From: Diploscapter coronatus
Lineage: Eukaryota; Nematoda; Chromadorea; Rhabditida; Rhabditidae
DNA length: 64,000 bases
Assembly: GCA_964036155.1 (NCBI GenBank)
Contig: OZ038423.1
Span: 32,503,249-32,567,248 of the forward strand
Reading direction: 5' to 3'
Part shown: positions 43,602 to 56,204 of the stretch, piece by piece
Layout of the letters: each line of letters begins with the position of its first letter
How positions within the stretch are numbered: position 1 is the stretch's first letter
Translations under genes and position numbers: made by a program
The notes under the pieces: generated by a model
The model's database searches: none
What the model saw: only the letters and a program-made list of their open reading frames with translations
Told to the model about the DNA's origin: nothing

Positions 43602-43923
43602 TTACTTGAACAGACTGCCTCGTTTGACATTGAATTGATCTGTTTTGGTCTTTTCTTTAGCTTCTCCGGTCGAAGAGCTCGTTTGCTTCGCTTCGAATTG
43701 CTCGCGGTTGCCCAAATTATTGATCTATTTTTTTAAGAAAGGGATTGATCTCTTTCCCTGACCAACCTTAACAATCTTCCTGTACTTGTCGTTGGTTGGC
43801 CTGTTTCAGCTCCTCTGTGTATCTGGCCCTAATTTTATCCAGGTTACGATATTTCGCGTCAGAATCGAACAACGACCAGAAACTCACCACGCTGTTTAGT
43901 AGAGGATAAATGTGACTACGATT
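43602..43923 (-). CDS. C-terminal two exons of an unrecognised small protein (5' end unresolved)
   Basis: Exon 43923-43786 follows a TTTTTTTTCAG acceptor and reads 46 codons (LLNSVVSFWSLFDSDAKYRN, then DKIRARYTEELKQAN) to a GTACAG donor. Exon 43724-43602 follows an AAAAATAG acceptor and ends in FNVKRGSLFK and a stop. The phases agree. The C-terminal 86 residues are charged and helical with a Lys/Glu/Thr-rich tail. I could not place the upstream exons. A possible first exon at 44594 (MFNQKHESPSLLLTPSERR, then GTAAGT) has an incompatible phase if joined directly. I do not recognise the family. It lies downstream of bestrophin on the same strand, so an operon is possible. Confidence 0.45.
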
Positions 43924-45231
43924 CTGAAAAAAAACAATAAACTGAATGAAATCCAAATTTGAACAAAAATCGTTATTTTGAGTATAAAAATCAATCAATT
44001 AAAAAAAATAATAATTGAAATGCAGAAAAACGCACATTCCAATGCAAATGAAGATAAAACACCCGAGCAGACAGTAGAGCAGACAGCAGAACAGATAGCA
44101 GTCCGAAACGCAACAACACGAAGAGCACATGAGCTAAGGATTAGAAAAGAGATCAAAAGTTTCTGGAAAGATCTTTCACGGCAATTCCTCGCTAACAGTG
44201 AAATTATGTGAGTGTAGTGTTGAGAGTGCAGAAACGCAAAGGGGCTCGCATCATCGCTCCTGCCGCTTCGCGTCTCAAGTATTACGTTTAGAGGTGCACA
44301 CAAGCGAGAAAGACAAAAATGAGCTATATTCGCTGCCGTGATAACGTACCAATTTTGCCGATTTCTTTTCCATTCTTCTTCATTTTTATTCTTTCGTTCT
44401 TGCTTTGCTCTATAATGAAACGCGAAAAGGGCCAGAGTACAGGGAATGGGTGACTGTTAGCGAGGAGTTGCCGTGCTTCTTTTGTTTAAAGAAAAAGTTA
44501 TAACAACATTTTTCGAAGTGCTTGATGTTGATTAAAAACTTACCTCCTCTCGCTTGGTGTTAGTAGTAATGAAGGAGATTCATGTTTCTGGTTGAACATG
44601 GAAACTCAAATTCTAACTTGACTTTTAAAATTCATTTCATTTTTATTGTTTTTTTTTCAAATTAACAACGCCTTGATTAATTATGCTTACTAGTCAGGTC
44701 AGACCTAGATGGGACTTAACTCAAGAGGCCTGTATGATCTATCCTTCGTAATGTTTGAGTCTACCAAGTCCTCCCTAGGTCCGACCAGAAATATTGATTT
44801 GCGAAGTAAGAGCGTAAGAGAACATTCAATCAGATACCCGTACGAACGAATGAATTTGTAGGAACATTTGTCAACAACAAAACGTTTCTAATCATTAATT
44901 TACTAGAGGAAAAGATGCGAGTGCTTTTTCCTGCAAAAGTTCTTCATCTTTTCCAAAAATCGAGGAAAAGTGCTCGCTGATAAAGGATTCAGCTGATATG
45001 ATACAAAATTTAGCGATTTCTTGACAGGGATGGGATGAAATTTTGATTTGGATTATTTTATCAAAACTATTTCTGATTCAAGATTTTTAAAGTTTAAAAT
45101 ACCGTTTCATCCCTGTTTCATTTATAGGTTTGCTGTAACTGTAAACTTCCCTCGCTTTGAAAGACATCTTTGAGTATTGGGTGAAGTTAACAGATCAGTG
45201 AAATTATAGTAAGCTTCATTTAATTTTCATT
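43924..45231. other. Region between small minus-strand gene and bestrophin
   Basis: Holds a plus-strand 64-codon frame (44020-44211) with EQTVEQTAEQ repeats, a fold-back at 44697-44786, and a weaker inverted repeat about 45027-45119 (CAGGGATGGGATGAAA against TTTCATCCCTG). Missing 5' exons of the preceding minus-strand gene are probably here. Confidence 0.4.
44697..44786. repeat. Fold-back element
   Basis: GGTCAGACCTAGATGGGACTT pairs imperfectly with AAGTCCTCCCTAGGTCCGACC, about 30-base arms around a short loop. It is a MITE-like hairpin without a clear target-site duplication. Confidence 0.55.
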
Positions 45232-47916
45232 TCAAAGTAGGCCCATTCGCAACGCTTTCCAAGTCACTGTAGGATGCCTGAGAATATACTGTAGCGACGG
45301 ATTTTTTCTTCGTAGGAGACTGCCGTTTCAGGTTGACTTCGAGGTCTGAAATTAAAATTCAGACATTTAAAGGAACATTGAAATTACCCTCCATTCGAAT
45401 TTTCATGGCATCTTCTTTCAATTTGTACTTTCGTAGATGCTGCCGTTGTGGGTGATTGGAGAGTTTGGATGAAGCTTGCGTGTGACGGAGCTAAAAATTA
45501 AAATTTCGAAGAAGATAATAAAATCAGAAAATTGCTAGAAAAGTCAAAGATAAGAAATACCCTAATCCCATCGCTCAGAGCTTCACAATAAACGGGAGGA
45601 ACTTGGTTGTGCAAATCATCCACTATCAATAGGGCTATCTGGAATTGAATATTTTGAAAAAAAAATCTATTTTTAAAATTACCTCCAAATTCCTCTCGAT
45701 GATGTAATTGAATTCGATATCCTCGTCGTCTGCGCCAAAAGGAAACATCAAATCTTCGCCTACTTTGAGCCAGCCGACTAAAGATTATCAATTAGCAATT
45801 GAAAAGCTATTCAGAAATAAAAAAAAATACCGTAAAATAAGAACTGCAATACTGTGAAGATCGGAAAGTAGCTAAAAATTGTAAGTTTGAAAATTTTAAA
45901 AGGAGAAAATTTGTACATATCAACCATTTCCTTGTTCTCATTCATACTCGGGAACTGCCTTCCGATCAAAGCGAAGGCAAAATAGCCGTACACGGAAATT
46001 GTTGAGACCTGAAAAATCAAAATAGTTAAAAATCGGATTTTCTGGGAAATCGATGCAGTTTTCTTCTTTGTCTGCAACTTTGCATTAAAATGCACGAGTT
46101 TTTCAAGAAAGACAGAAATCAGCTTACATGACTGTAGACTAGGGGAATCTGGATCCAGTCGTAAAGAAAGAGCGTGAAGAAGCCTTTCCGATAGTTCTCC
46201 AAGGCGTCGAGCAGAACTCTCAGCTCGTTTGTGTGCGTCAAAGTGCCCTTCTCGAAACACCGCACCATCATTGTTTGAATCCAGTTTAGAGGAACCCACC
46301 ATTTCTGAAAAATTAGCCTATCTGAAGTCGAAAATCCTTTGAACAATCAATTATTTTGATCAGAAGGAATCATTTTTCTTGTACTTCAGAATTTTTTCTG
46401 AAAATTTATTCTTGTATCCAAAAATTGGCAATATTCGATCTGCATTCTCATTTCCTCTGGAACAGCGCACTTCCTTTTCCACTCTTCCTTCAAGCCTTCT
46501 CAACTTCCTCTGTGCACTGATTTTCTGCTTAAAACAGAACTATGAGCCGTGAAAAATGGAGAAATGATCTATGAAGCGACAATAAAATCTAAAACAATTA
46601 TCTGCGAGTATTTTGTTGCTACGTGTGAGTAAGAAATATGAAAATTTAGGGCTCCTAGAAAAAGGCACCACTTTTTTTCTTTTCTTCTCTTGCTTTCTCA
46701 TACTATTTCTTAGAAAGGGTGGTGCCTTTTTCTAGAAGCCAAAATTTAGGTATACTTTTATCCTTTTCTACCTTTCAAATTTGGCAACAAAGTACTCAAG
46801 TAAAAAAAAGTTATTTTACCTGATGAGGATCGACTTTGACGGTGATTTTCTGGAAAATGACCAATTCTTCTCGAGTCATCAATCCAGATTGAATTAGATG
46901 TTCGTCGGTTGGGTATCTTAAATTTAAAAGTTAAAAGAAAATTGAAAATTGCGAAATTTTACCGAGTCAGCACTCGTAGTGAAATGCTCCTCCAGGCTAG
47001 AATCGAGGTGAGAATCGCGTATCGAGCAATCGTTTTTCGAATGACCCGTGTTTCTATCTGAAAAATGATATTAACTATTTTAAAATCGCAAAATAACAAC
47101 ATTTCAATAAAAAAGTATCCGAACTAAAATCTATAGAAAAAGTAAGTTTCAAAATTTTTAATTGGCGAAGAAAGGAAAACGTATTTCTAAAATTCTTACA
47201 TCATTTCCCCGAATAAGTGCGGAGACATTGAAGAGCAAGTGGTCGGGCCAGCTGATCAGCTTGCAACAGTCCCACCAGCGTTGCACGATCATCGCCACGT
47301 AGAAACCTAGAGATCTACTATTAGGGTCCTCAAGTAGATACTCCAAATTTAGCTTTATGGTCAAATTTTTACAGATATTATAGGGAAATGAATAACACTT
47401 TCATGGAGAAAAATTCAATTAAAGAAAAATTTCAAAGCATAACTTCAACCCTCAAAATGGGACACGTTTTGGAAATGAATTACTGCCTTTACTTTTATAA
47501 GGTGATAAAGATTGGGGACCTTACCTAGTAAAAACGTAAGCGGTATCTCCTTCGTCCAATAGTCGAACAATATTATGAACTTTAGAAATGTCGCTTTCTG
47601 AAAAGTCAAATAATTTCGAAAAAAAAACTTCTAACACTTCATGTAATGTTCACCGACTTTAATTGCAAATAATGCTGATAAAAACTACGAGCTTTCAAGA
47701 AGTTTTCATAAATTTTAATCTGGGATAAGTTTGACAATGATGCTAAATAATCAATAAGTCGGATACCTGCCGATCGTCCATTATAAATCGATACACAACA
47801 TTAATGCAGTAATAGAAAACTAGGAATATTAGAAGATGCTTCCAAATCGCCTTCCATAATGAACCTTTCCATCGGAGTAAAAGCTTTATAAATGTATCCG
47901 AATAACTTATTGTCAT
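45232..47916 (-). CDS. Bestrophin-family calcium-activated anion channel
   Basis: Pentameric chloride channel subunit of plasma or intracellular membranes. About 425 residues in about 12 exons. The N-terminus has [17 protein letters not shown]. The pore neck [20 protein letters not shown] matches the conserved bestrophin neck with its I-F-F positions. [15 protein letters not shown] follows, then the arginine-rich [34 protein letters not shown] and the calcium clasp [17 protein letters not shown]. After [15 protein letters not shown] the tail is short, ending [14 protein letters not shown]. All channel landmarks are present. Nematodes carry a large expansion of this family, so I give no gene number. 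An intron near 46650 carries a MITE. Confidence 0.92.
46641..46750. mobile_element. MITE with 22-bp terminal inverted repeats and 9-bp target duplication
   Basis: The element 46650-46740 begins GGCTCCTAGAAAAAGGCACC and ends with the complement GGTGCCTTTTTCTAGAAGCC, with one mismatch between the two ends. It is flanked on both sides by AAAATTTAG (46641-46649 and 46741-46749). A 9-bp duplication is typical of Mutator-like transposons. It sits in a bestrophin intron and carries no coding capacity. Confidence 0.75.
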
Positions 47917-50900
47917 CTCTGGAAAAAATGTAGAAATATGAATAAAATGGCGAAAAATAGATCACTTTCCAGAAGAATCCACGAAATAAAACGTAAACTA
48001 TGAAATCTAAAAATCTCGTCTAGAATTTCATAAATCCCTACGCTTGACACTTCATTAAGAAAATTTTGGAGTGTGAAACCTTAGAAGATAGGCGACGATT
48101 TTATTTTGAAAAATTTCAACGCTTCTCGACAAAAAATGGAGGGTTTTTAGATAGAATGAGAAAGGAAGAGGAGAAGAAAAAGGGATAAAAATAAGAAAAA
48201 ATGAGAGAAAGAAAAATCTGACGAAAGTCCTGAATCTCCCCGACTTGCGTCAGGCAAAGAACACAACCTCTGGGAGCTGGTGAAAAATGAGCTTACGAAA
48301 GATAAGACAATTGATTAGAGGATTTTGACTCGACAGAGTGCACGTGGTCGAATGACCGAGTAGTGCTGTGTGTTGAGAGTACGAGAAAATATACTGATTT
48401 TTGCAAAATGTAATTCGATCGATCCCCCCACAGACAACTAAGAAAAATCTCTTGAGTCGAGAGAGAGGACTAGACTATAAAATCCTTGAGCTTGACCGAA
48501 CTATAAGAGTGAAGAACTACAACCTTTGAAAGAGACTGACTTGGAAATTTGTGTTCTGGAAAAAAAAGTTCAAGGAAACTATTCAATACCTAACTTTCTA
48601 AAAAAAAAGCTGATATCTACTAATTTGGTTTGGAGATGATTGAGGTATTTTTAAAACCTTGGAAAGATAGATGGTAGATGATTTCTAAAAAAATTGAGAT
48701 TTTTGGAAAGTCTATACAGTTTTTTTTCTAAAATTCTAACTAGAATGGAAAACAGACCTCTATATATACTCGAGTCAGGTCGACATGACTACTCAAATTA
48801 AAAAATGACCCTAAAATGGGTCCAACTTCCGAATGAATATGGATATAGAACCACCCACAAACAGACCCGAGAAATTCCAGGAAAATTGCCACAACTCGGA
48901 GGAATATGGAGCTATAAATTTTTGTGGGCAGATAAGATAAAGTTCAGTAATAAGGCATCTTGTAGTTCACCAATCACTCGTGGGAATGCCACCCATTTTT
49001 CTTGATTCAAAAAAGATGTTCGACTCGAAAAAGGGTGCAGTTTCCAAGAAGCTTCATCAAAGAACAATACAAATGGGAGGAGGAAGATATAGGGACAGAA
49101 CACAGGAGGAATTATTCAAGAACAACCCAAATATGAATGAGATACTGGGACGGAGGAGGGAAAACTTTTTCTTACCCTCAAATGGCTATTATACTTGGAC
49201 TTATGAGCTATTGGAATGAAATGAGGTGGAATATCGAAACTGAGCAATGAGCAAATTTTATGATCTGAACTTTAGCTTTTCAAGGAACAGAATTGAACTA
49301 CACTTTTGGAAATTAGGTCTGGAATGTCATATTATAATTCCTGGAAAGGAAGTAGAACTTCAACAGTAAAAATTGAAGGGAAATAATAACTCGTTTCGTC
49401 CACTGCTGAAGATCTAGAATATGCCAGATCAATTAAAAACTAAAAATTCAGTCGTTTTTTGGGCATGGTCATCGTGATTGATTAGTGCGGATTTCATAAA
49501 ATCTTGAAATATTTTCTCTGAAAAAAATCGAAAAAATGTTTAAAACACTGCAAAAATGCTCGAATCAATCATGCCGACTGTTTTGATGATAGGGAAGGAA
49601 ATCAGGCCTGAAAGGGTGATTTGCAAGTGTCTAAACAAAAGTTGAGCTTGAGCTCTATTGGCTGGCAGAGAGACAGAGGAGCAGAGTTAGAGTCGAATCG
49701 AGTCAGCCACAGCTCAATCTTTCCTCTACTTCTTTTTCTCTTCTACATTTCTTTCTCTTTTTACCTTTCTCTCTCACACAATTTTTCATTGTTTCTCTCC
49801 CTCTATCTCCCCTTTATCGCCCTAATCCATCGTCTAACTGCCTTGTATCTGTTGTGTGTAACATAACACAATCAGACGCGATCATTCTCAGCGGAAAGCC
49901 GACTGAGATATCAATCGACTCTATTGAATCCTCCCCACACCTAACGAGCCAGACATTTGGACACTCAGAACAGCACTATCTCTTCCTCATTCCCTCTTTA
50001 TCCTTTGCCCTTTATCCCCTTCCTCCATTATGTTTTGGTCTCTTTTAATTTTAGTATCATCATCCCATTTTCTTTTTTTCACCGATCTTCTTAGGTTTTG
50101 AAAAAACAAAGAGTCTAGTCTTCACGCGTTTCATTCAGAAAACGCGATTTTTATATGAGATTTTCTTTTTTAATTTGAAGTTTTCCAATGGTTTTAAAAA
50201 TCGTTTATTTTCATTCTTGTCAGAAAAAATTGATTTAAAAGAATTGTGTTTCAAATAAGATTCACTATGATAGAAATTTTGTTTGAAAAATATTGCAAAT
50301 TTTGTGAATTTTTTACAAATAAAATTCAGGTGTGTGAAAGAAATAAAGGGCTTGCAAGCTCAGGAAGGCCTAGAAGAAGACGGAAGGAATGGATAAAAAG
50401 CGAGTGGAAAACGGAAACAATAGACGATTTTGTTCTGGCTTCTTGGAAAATCACTAATTGTTGAAGGTACAATTTTTATATAGGAAAAAGATGAAGTTTT
50501 AAAAAGAATGTTAAATTAGGTGAATCTTTTAAGTCCTTCCTATAACAGGACTGTTCAGAAATTCTGCTGTTTTTTTTGTTTCTGTCGATTTTTGACCATT
50601 TCTGTTCTGTAAATTCGTAAAGCAATCCAGAAATCTTCATATCATCGTTTGATATTTTTTTTGTAAATATTATCAGCTTTTTTTTTATTTTTAATTTAAA
50701 TTACCCTTGAGAATGAAAGGAAAAGAAAAATCTTCTTTCTTTTATTTCGAATTTTCAAGTGCTATTTCAAAAATGTTGATTTTGTCGTGTAAAATTAAGG
50801 GTTTTTACTTTGTTGAATAAAGGAATGTTTAAAGAAAATGCACTAAATTAGAAATCAAAAAATAGTAGAGGTCATTTTTCGTATTACATGAATTTTTTCA

Positions 50901-51110
50901 TCAGAAAATCGATTTCTTTTCAGAATTTTCACTAATAAATTTGTAATTGTCTCTAAAATCGACCATTTCAAAAAAAAAATATCGATCAAAAGTTCTCTGT
51001 AATGTCCGGAAAGGATTCGCAAAAGTTGCAAAAAATAATAAATGACTACGGACCCTATAGATTAGTATCTTTTCTCGTTCCTTTCGAAATAGTGCCATCC
51101 AAACACCCAC

Positions 51111-51176
51111 TCAGGAGTCCACGAGCATAAACAGGAGGTCATCGTCCAAAGTCGACACGATCAGTTCAGCGGCAGC
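51111..51176 (-). CDS. Isolated exon-like segment (last exon of an unknown gene?)
   Basis: After a good acceptor (TGATGGATTTCAG) the minus strand reads AAELIVSTLDDDLLFMLVDS and then a stop. The pocket is much more GC-rich and more codon-like than its AT-rich surroundings. No upstream partner exon was found, so it is either the terminal exon of a gene with long introns or a remnant. Confidence 0.3.
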   Translation of the reverse strand, partial: AAAELIVSTLDDDLLFMLVDS

Positions 51177-52537
51177 CTGAAATCCATCAAATGAGATTTC
51201 CATTTCAAATTTGCTTTCAATAAACTTTGAAATTCGGATCTCATTCAACAATCTCGATTTGAAAATTAATATTTCCATTCAAAAGCCTTCCTCTGTGATG
51301 ATTTTTCCCATCTATATTTCTATTCCAAACAAGCGTGAAAACTTTAATTTTGAAAGCTCACAATTTCAATAAAAAACCATGAGCTAATTATAAATGATGG
51401 TCTGCCGGACTTAAATATTCGCTTCAGCTTTAGAAAAGGTTATAAAAATCTAGGAATTCTATTCGAAAGAAACATACTCAATTCAACTGCCATCTACAAC
51501 ATCCAATTCAATGACAATTTATTAGTTCGTTCGTCATTGCATAATTTCTATATCGAGGTCAACTTATTCGCACGCAATTTTCGCCTTTTGTACGAATGGC
51601 AATTAGGGCAGCCGGTTTTGCGCGACTATTCAAATGCATTGCGAAAGGGTAAGTGTGGGACTGTTAGTGAAGAGAGAGAAGAAGGGAGAAGGAGAAGGGG
51701 CTGGCTTATCGAACTTTCACCTGGTTGGGTTCCTCTTTCAGCATGCGCGCCTCTATTTTTCTAGACTTTTTCTCTGATCCTCTCTTCATTTTTCATTCTA
51801 TTTCGTTTATCGAATCACCTTTTCTTTTCATTCTGCCCTCCCAGCGATTTTTAATTCGCCTCTCCTGACTCCCTGATTAGGGCTGCTTATCAGCGATCAA
51901 TTCCGGAGAATCGTCTTAGCGGCTTTTGAAGCGTGCTCTAGTTATCTTGTAATTTTCAAAGCTACTTTTCTCCTTTTAGGTAACAAAAAATTAATCCGAA
52001 TTCTTGGCAGTCTTACAATTTCCCAAATTTAAAAAAAATTTTATGTTAATTTGCGGATTTTCAAGGAATCTTTGATTTTAGGGCCAATCTTTCTTGTCCT
52101 TGATATTTGATTGGAATTCCGGTTTATCAGTGATCGAACATTTTCGTGTGACAATTATCAGTCTATCTATCAGTGCTGTAATTCCTTTGTCAAACTTTTG
52201 TGCCTTTTGCTTGTTAATTTGGCAGCGAAAATTTCGGGGTTTCTACAGAAAATCCGAAAATTCTTGCTATCTTTTAACATTTTTAGCTTCATTTGACAGC
52301 TAAAACTTCTAATCATAAAGAGCATTTTTGGAAGTTTTCATCAAACTGAACTTTCTAAGGAAAAATTACGAATTTTTGCTATCCTTAAAAATTTCCATTT
52401 TGATTTTATAAAGCTTTTCTTTTTGTCATAAGAGCATTTTTTTCCGAATGGAAAAATTCAGCCCAAAATAGCTAAATTCTCGGGTTTTGTACGAGCAGAA
52501 TACTCCATTTCCACAAAATTAGCATTTCCCGACATCC

Positions 52538-52839
52538 CGTTTCTCGTTGATCTCAATCCCATCTCATTACCATTCTTCACCGAATGCAATAAACACGATC
52601 ATTTGAAATCAGTGCTTGTTTTGCGGAAGTGAGTGATCAGTGCTCGTATCCAGAAAACTTGATTCCATTGGAATAGATTATTCTTTTTGAATATATAAGA
52701 AGCTATTCCAATGGAATAAAGGTTTCTGAATACGGGCATAGAAAGGCAGAAAATGGTTCCCCTCAGATGCGAGTCTTGCATTCGGTCTCTACATCGTGTG
52801 TGGTTGACAGCCAAAGGACCATCGATCAAGATACCCAAC
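52538..52839 (-). repeat. Dispersed repeat R2, copy 2
   Basis: Reverse-complement copy of 32585-32843. It has an extra stretch of about 45 bases so that TATTCCAATGGAA and its complement TTCCATTGGAATA form a hairpin around TTCTTTTTGAATATATAAGA. The Patched-intron copy has lost one arm. It is probably a non-autonomous transposon. Confidence 0.85.
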
Positions 52840-53155
52840 ACGAGCAATTTATTATCAAATTGATAATTTTCTCATATTCTGCAAACTATGTTTCAAGTTC
52901 CAATTATTTTCTCCAATCAAACATTTCTTAAAATTCGGACCCACAAAAACCCGCAGAAAAAATAGTGTATCTTTTCGAGAGAAAAAAGAAGACATGCTCT
53001 TCTACTCTCTCAATATGACACGCTATTATTTCTGCGAGCCGAATTTTGAGAATTCTGCAATCAAAATGATTCAGATGCTCGCGTTTAAAATGGGAATTCA
53101 TTAGCTCGAAAAGCAGTGTTCTGTCTAGTTTAAAATTTTCAGGTCCAACCAAAAA

Positions 53156-56100
53156 ATGGTGTGCGAATTTTCTCGAGTCCCTGTAGGGACCGAGTTGAAG
53201 GGGGCCTGGATGTACATAATTATCACTATTCTCACACTGATCAATTTGCTCAACTACACTGATCGATTTACGATAGCCGGTAAGTTCTTAAATTGTTTTC
53301 CTTTTCAAAATTAGAGTTTTCTCTTCTTTAAGGGTTCATTCTTTAGAAAAAAAAAACTCAAATTTCAGGAGTCCTAACCGATATCCAAAAGTATTATAAT
53401 ATCGATGATACTATGGGTGGATTCATCCAAACGATGTTCATGATTTTCTTTATCATTTGCTCGCCAATTTGCGGCTATCTGGGAGATCGGTAAGTAAAAG
53501 ATCGATGTTTTTCCTCAAATTCAACTAATTTCAGATACAACCGCAAATGGGTGTTGACTGTCGGCATCGCTGTTTGGGTAGGCTTCAAAGTTTAAATATG
53601 TCTTCTTGAAAATTTCATCTACTCTGAAAGAGAATTACGTTTCTGAAAATTCCATACAAAGTTTCAAGAGTCTTTAAGTTTTTCATTTTTGCAGAAAGTT
53701 AAAATTTTTAGGTCTCGGCAGTCTTGGTTTCATCGTTCATTCCTGCGAATGTAAGTTGAATTGTCGATTTTTTAAAGTCAAAATGGCTTCTTTTAAAAGC
53801 CGTACACTTGTGAAAAATAATGCCTGTTTAAAGAGTATAGAGCTACGAAAGGTAGGCTAAGTTCGATCTCAAAATGATGAGAAGCATGTGCAGATTACTT
53901 CTAGATACTGTTCAGCCTAGCCTACCCAACCTATACACGTAAATAAACCTATTTTTCAGATGTACGGCTTTTACAAGAAGCTATAAAGATAAAATCCAGG
54001 AAAAATAGATTTTTTTTTCAATTTTCAGCTGTTCTGGTTGTTTTTGTTGTTCAGAGGGATTGTCGGTGTAGGGGAGGCCTCATATGCTATAATTTCTCCG
54101 GTTATGATTGGTGACATGTTCACGGATCCAACCCGCTCGAGAGTGCTCATGGTTTTCTACTTTGCGACTCCTTTTGGATGGTAGAATTTTTTACATTTGA
54201 ACTAAAAAGACAAACTCTTTGCAACATGACTGGAAAAGTCTAGAATAAGATTTTGGCTCGTGGCTATTCTTCGAGAAATTCAGAATAACTAAATTTTGAA
54301 TTGTCCACTACTTATTCGGATAAGCAAAATGACAATCAATCATTTTTTACTTTTCCGAAAAGTCGAGTGGCAAAGATTTCTCTTATTACATTTCGTCTAA
54401 TGTAACAAAAAGCTGTATGCCACAAAAATTCAAGTCTCACCATTTTTAATTCGAGTTTTAGTGGTCTCGGATTCATGGTTGGTTCCGCAATGGATACGCT
54501 CACCGGGCATTGGCAATGGGGAGTCAGAATTACGGCGATTTTTGGTATTTTTTCTCATTTTTCGACAAAATTTCGAATTTTTAGGGGTGATCGCCCTAAT
54601 TCTGATCATCTTCTTCATTCGCGAGCCCGAAAGAGGTTTGGCTGAGAGGCAGAGTGGTCAGATTGCCACTGAAATCGTCGCTACTTCCTATTGGGATGAT
54701 ATCAAGTACCTGGCGACAAAGTAGGGGAATTTTCAAGATTTAAAAAAATTCGAAAAGAACTTAGAAAGTTTTTTAGGAAATAGATATTTGAAATTTTCAA
54801 AAATTCAGAATAAAAACCATAGAGTTTTTCATTCGTATTTTCTAGAATCTATTGAATTTTTTTTTAATTCTCAACTATTTTAGCGCGACTTACGTAACCT
54901 CGACAATAGGCTATACCGCGACCGTATTTGCAGTCGGTTCGCTAGCCTGGTGGGCGCCGACCTGCATTTTATATGTTCAAGCCTGGAAGAACAACCCCAA
55001 CAGCACATACATCGATGACGCCACCAAAAATCAGTCAGTCAAATTGTCATTTTCTATAAAAACGACATTCTGGCAAACATTCATGTTTCCCAATACAATT
55101 TGATATTTAAAACATTTCAGAACCAACATTTTGTTCGGCATAATCACCTGCGCAGGCGGGATTTTAGGAGTTGTAATCGGAACGATGGGATCAACCGTAA
55201 GGATGCTTTGACTTTTGCAACATTTATGCTAATTTTTAGCTGATTCAAGCTGGCCGAGGCCCGTTCAAGTTCATTAAAACCCCCAGAGCTGATTGCATAA
55301 TGTGTGCTCTCGGTGCACTGATTGCCGCTCCAACCTTGATCATAGCTATGCACACGATGAAAACAAATATGACGATCGCCTGGGTCAGTTTTTATTTTTC
55401 TATCTTTCCCAACTTTGTTTCTTATTTTAACTTCCTGGAAAACTCCAAATTTCCAAGAACCGCTATAATTTTTCTTCTTTAATTTGCGGTTTATCATTAT
55501 GAATTGTTTTGTAAATTTCAAAAAAAAAAATTCAGATATCTCTCTTTATCTGCGTGACCGCGGCCAGCTTCAATTGGGCTATCGACGTCAATATTTTGCT
55601 GGTAAATTTTTCAAACTTTTAGATTTTCTATTTTTCTTATATTTTAAGTCCGTCGTGATACCAAGTCGTCGAAGTTCCGCATCTTCCTGGCAAATTCTAT
55701 TATCCCACCTCTTCGGAGACGCTTCGGGACCTTACATTCTAGGACTTGTAAGAGTTTATTTTTTAATTTGAATTTCGGCCAAAACCCTGGCCCTACTAAG
55801 AATCGAACTTCAGATATCCGACAAGATTCGAGGATCGGATGACACTCCACTCGGCCATTTCCACTCACTAGTTACGTCATTCTATCTCTGTATTGGAACG
55901 TTGCTGATTTCCGTAGTTTTCTATGGAATCTCCGCTCTGACTTTAGTGGGCGACCAGAAGAAATTCGCCGTCAAAATGGGTAAGCATAATGCTTCTCTAG
56001 TTCAACGTTGAAAGATGGAACTTGAGAACCGTTTTGGATATTTTATTATGAGCTTAAATTTTAGGAGTTTTGGAGATGGAGTCGAAAGAAAAAGTACAGC

Positions 56101-56204
56101 CGGATGATTTGGATAATCAATCGAGTGGTTTGGATGATCAATCGAAAGGCCGAAAAATCGCACCCACAATTGACAGTCAACAGTCCGCCTGGGATAAAAT
56201 GTGA
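53156..56204 (+). CDS. spin: Spinster-type major facilitator transporter (SPNS family)
   Basis: Twelve-pass MFS transporter. SPNS proteins export lysophospholipids from lysosomes or sphingosine-1-phosphate from cells. About 520 residues in about 13 exons. The ATG lies 13 bases after a TTTTCAG acceptor. TM1 has [20 protein letters not shown], the hallmark Spinster N-Y-x-D-R. TM2 and the MFS loop give [13 protein letters not shown]. Then come [20 protein letters not shown] and [20 protein letters not shown]. The second half has [20 protein letters not shown] and PYILGLISDKIRG motifs. The tail is charged ([16 protein letters not shown]) and ends [10 protein letters not shown]. The TM1 Asp and the D-R-Y-N-R loop are intact. 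C. elegans has several spin genes; I cannot tell which. Confidence 0.91.
53794..53973. repeat. Fold-back element in a Spinster intron
   Basis: Perfect 13-bp ends TAAAAGCCGTACA and TGTACGGCTTTTA bound about 180 bases. Inner GAAAAATA and GGTAGGCTA stretches also pair. It lies in the intron before the exon starting near 54030. Confidence 0.65.

Larger units (their letters stand above)
47917..53155. other. Gene-poor 5.2-kb region between bestrophin and Spinster
   Basis: Mostly AT-rich. It holds repeat R2 copy 2 (52538-52839), an exon-like GC-rich pocket at 51111-51176, and two overlapping frames at 48805-49219 without recognisable content. Upstream sequences of two divergent genes lie at its ends. 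Confidence 0.5.

Noticed and set aside
44020..44211. Plus-strand 64-codon frame with EQTVEQTAEQ repeats as a gene
   Set aside because: No recognisable content, no clear acceptor, and it probably overlaps intron space of a minus-strand gene. The repetitiveness comes from a short GCAGACAG-type sequence repeat.
48805..49219. Two overlapping plus-strand frames as a small gene
   Set aside because: They are in different frames, have no consistent splice join and no family resemblance; codon use is like the surrounding AT-rich DNA.
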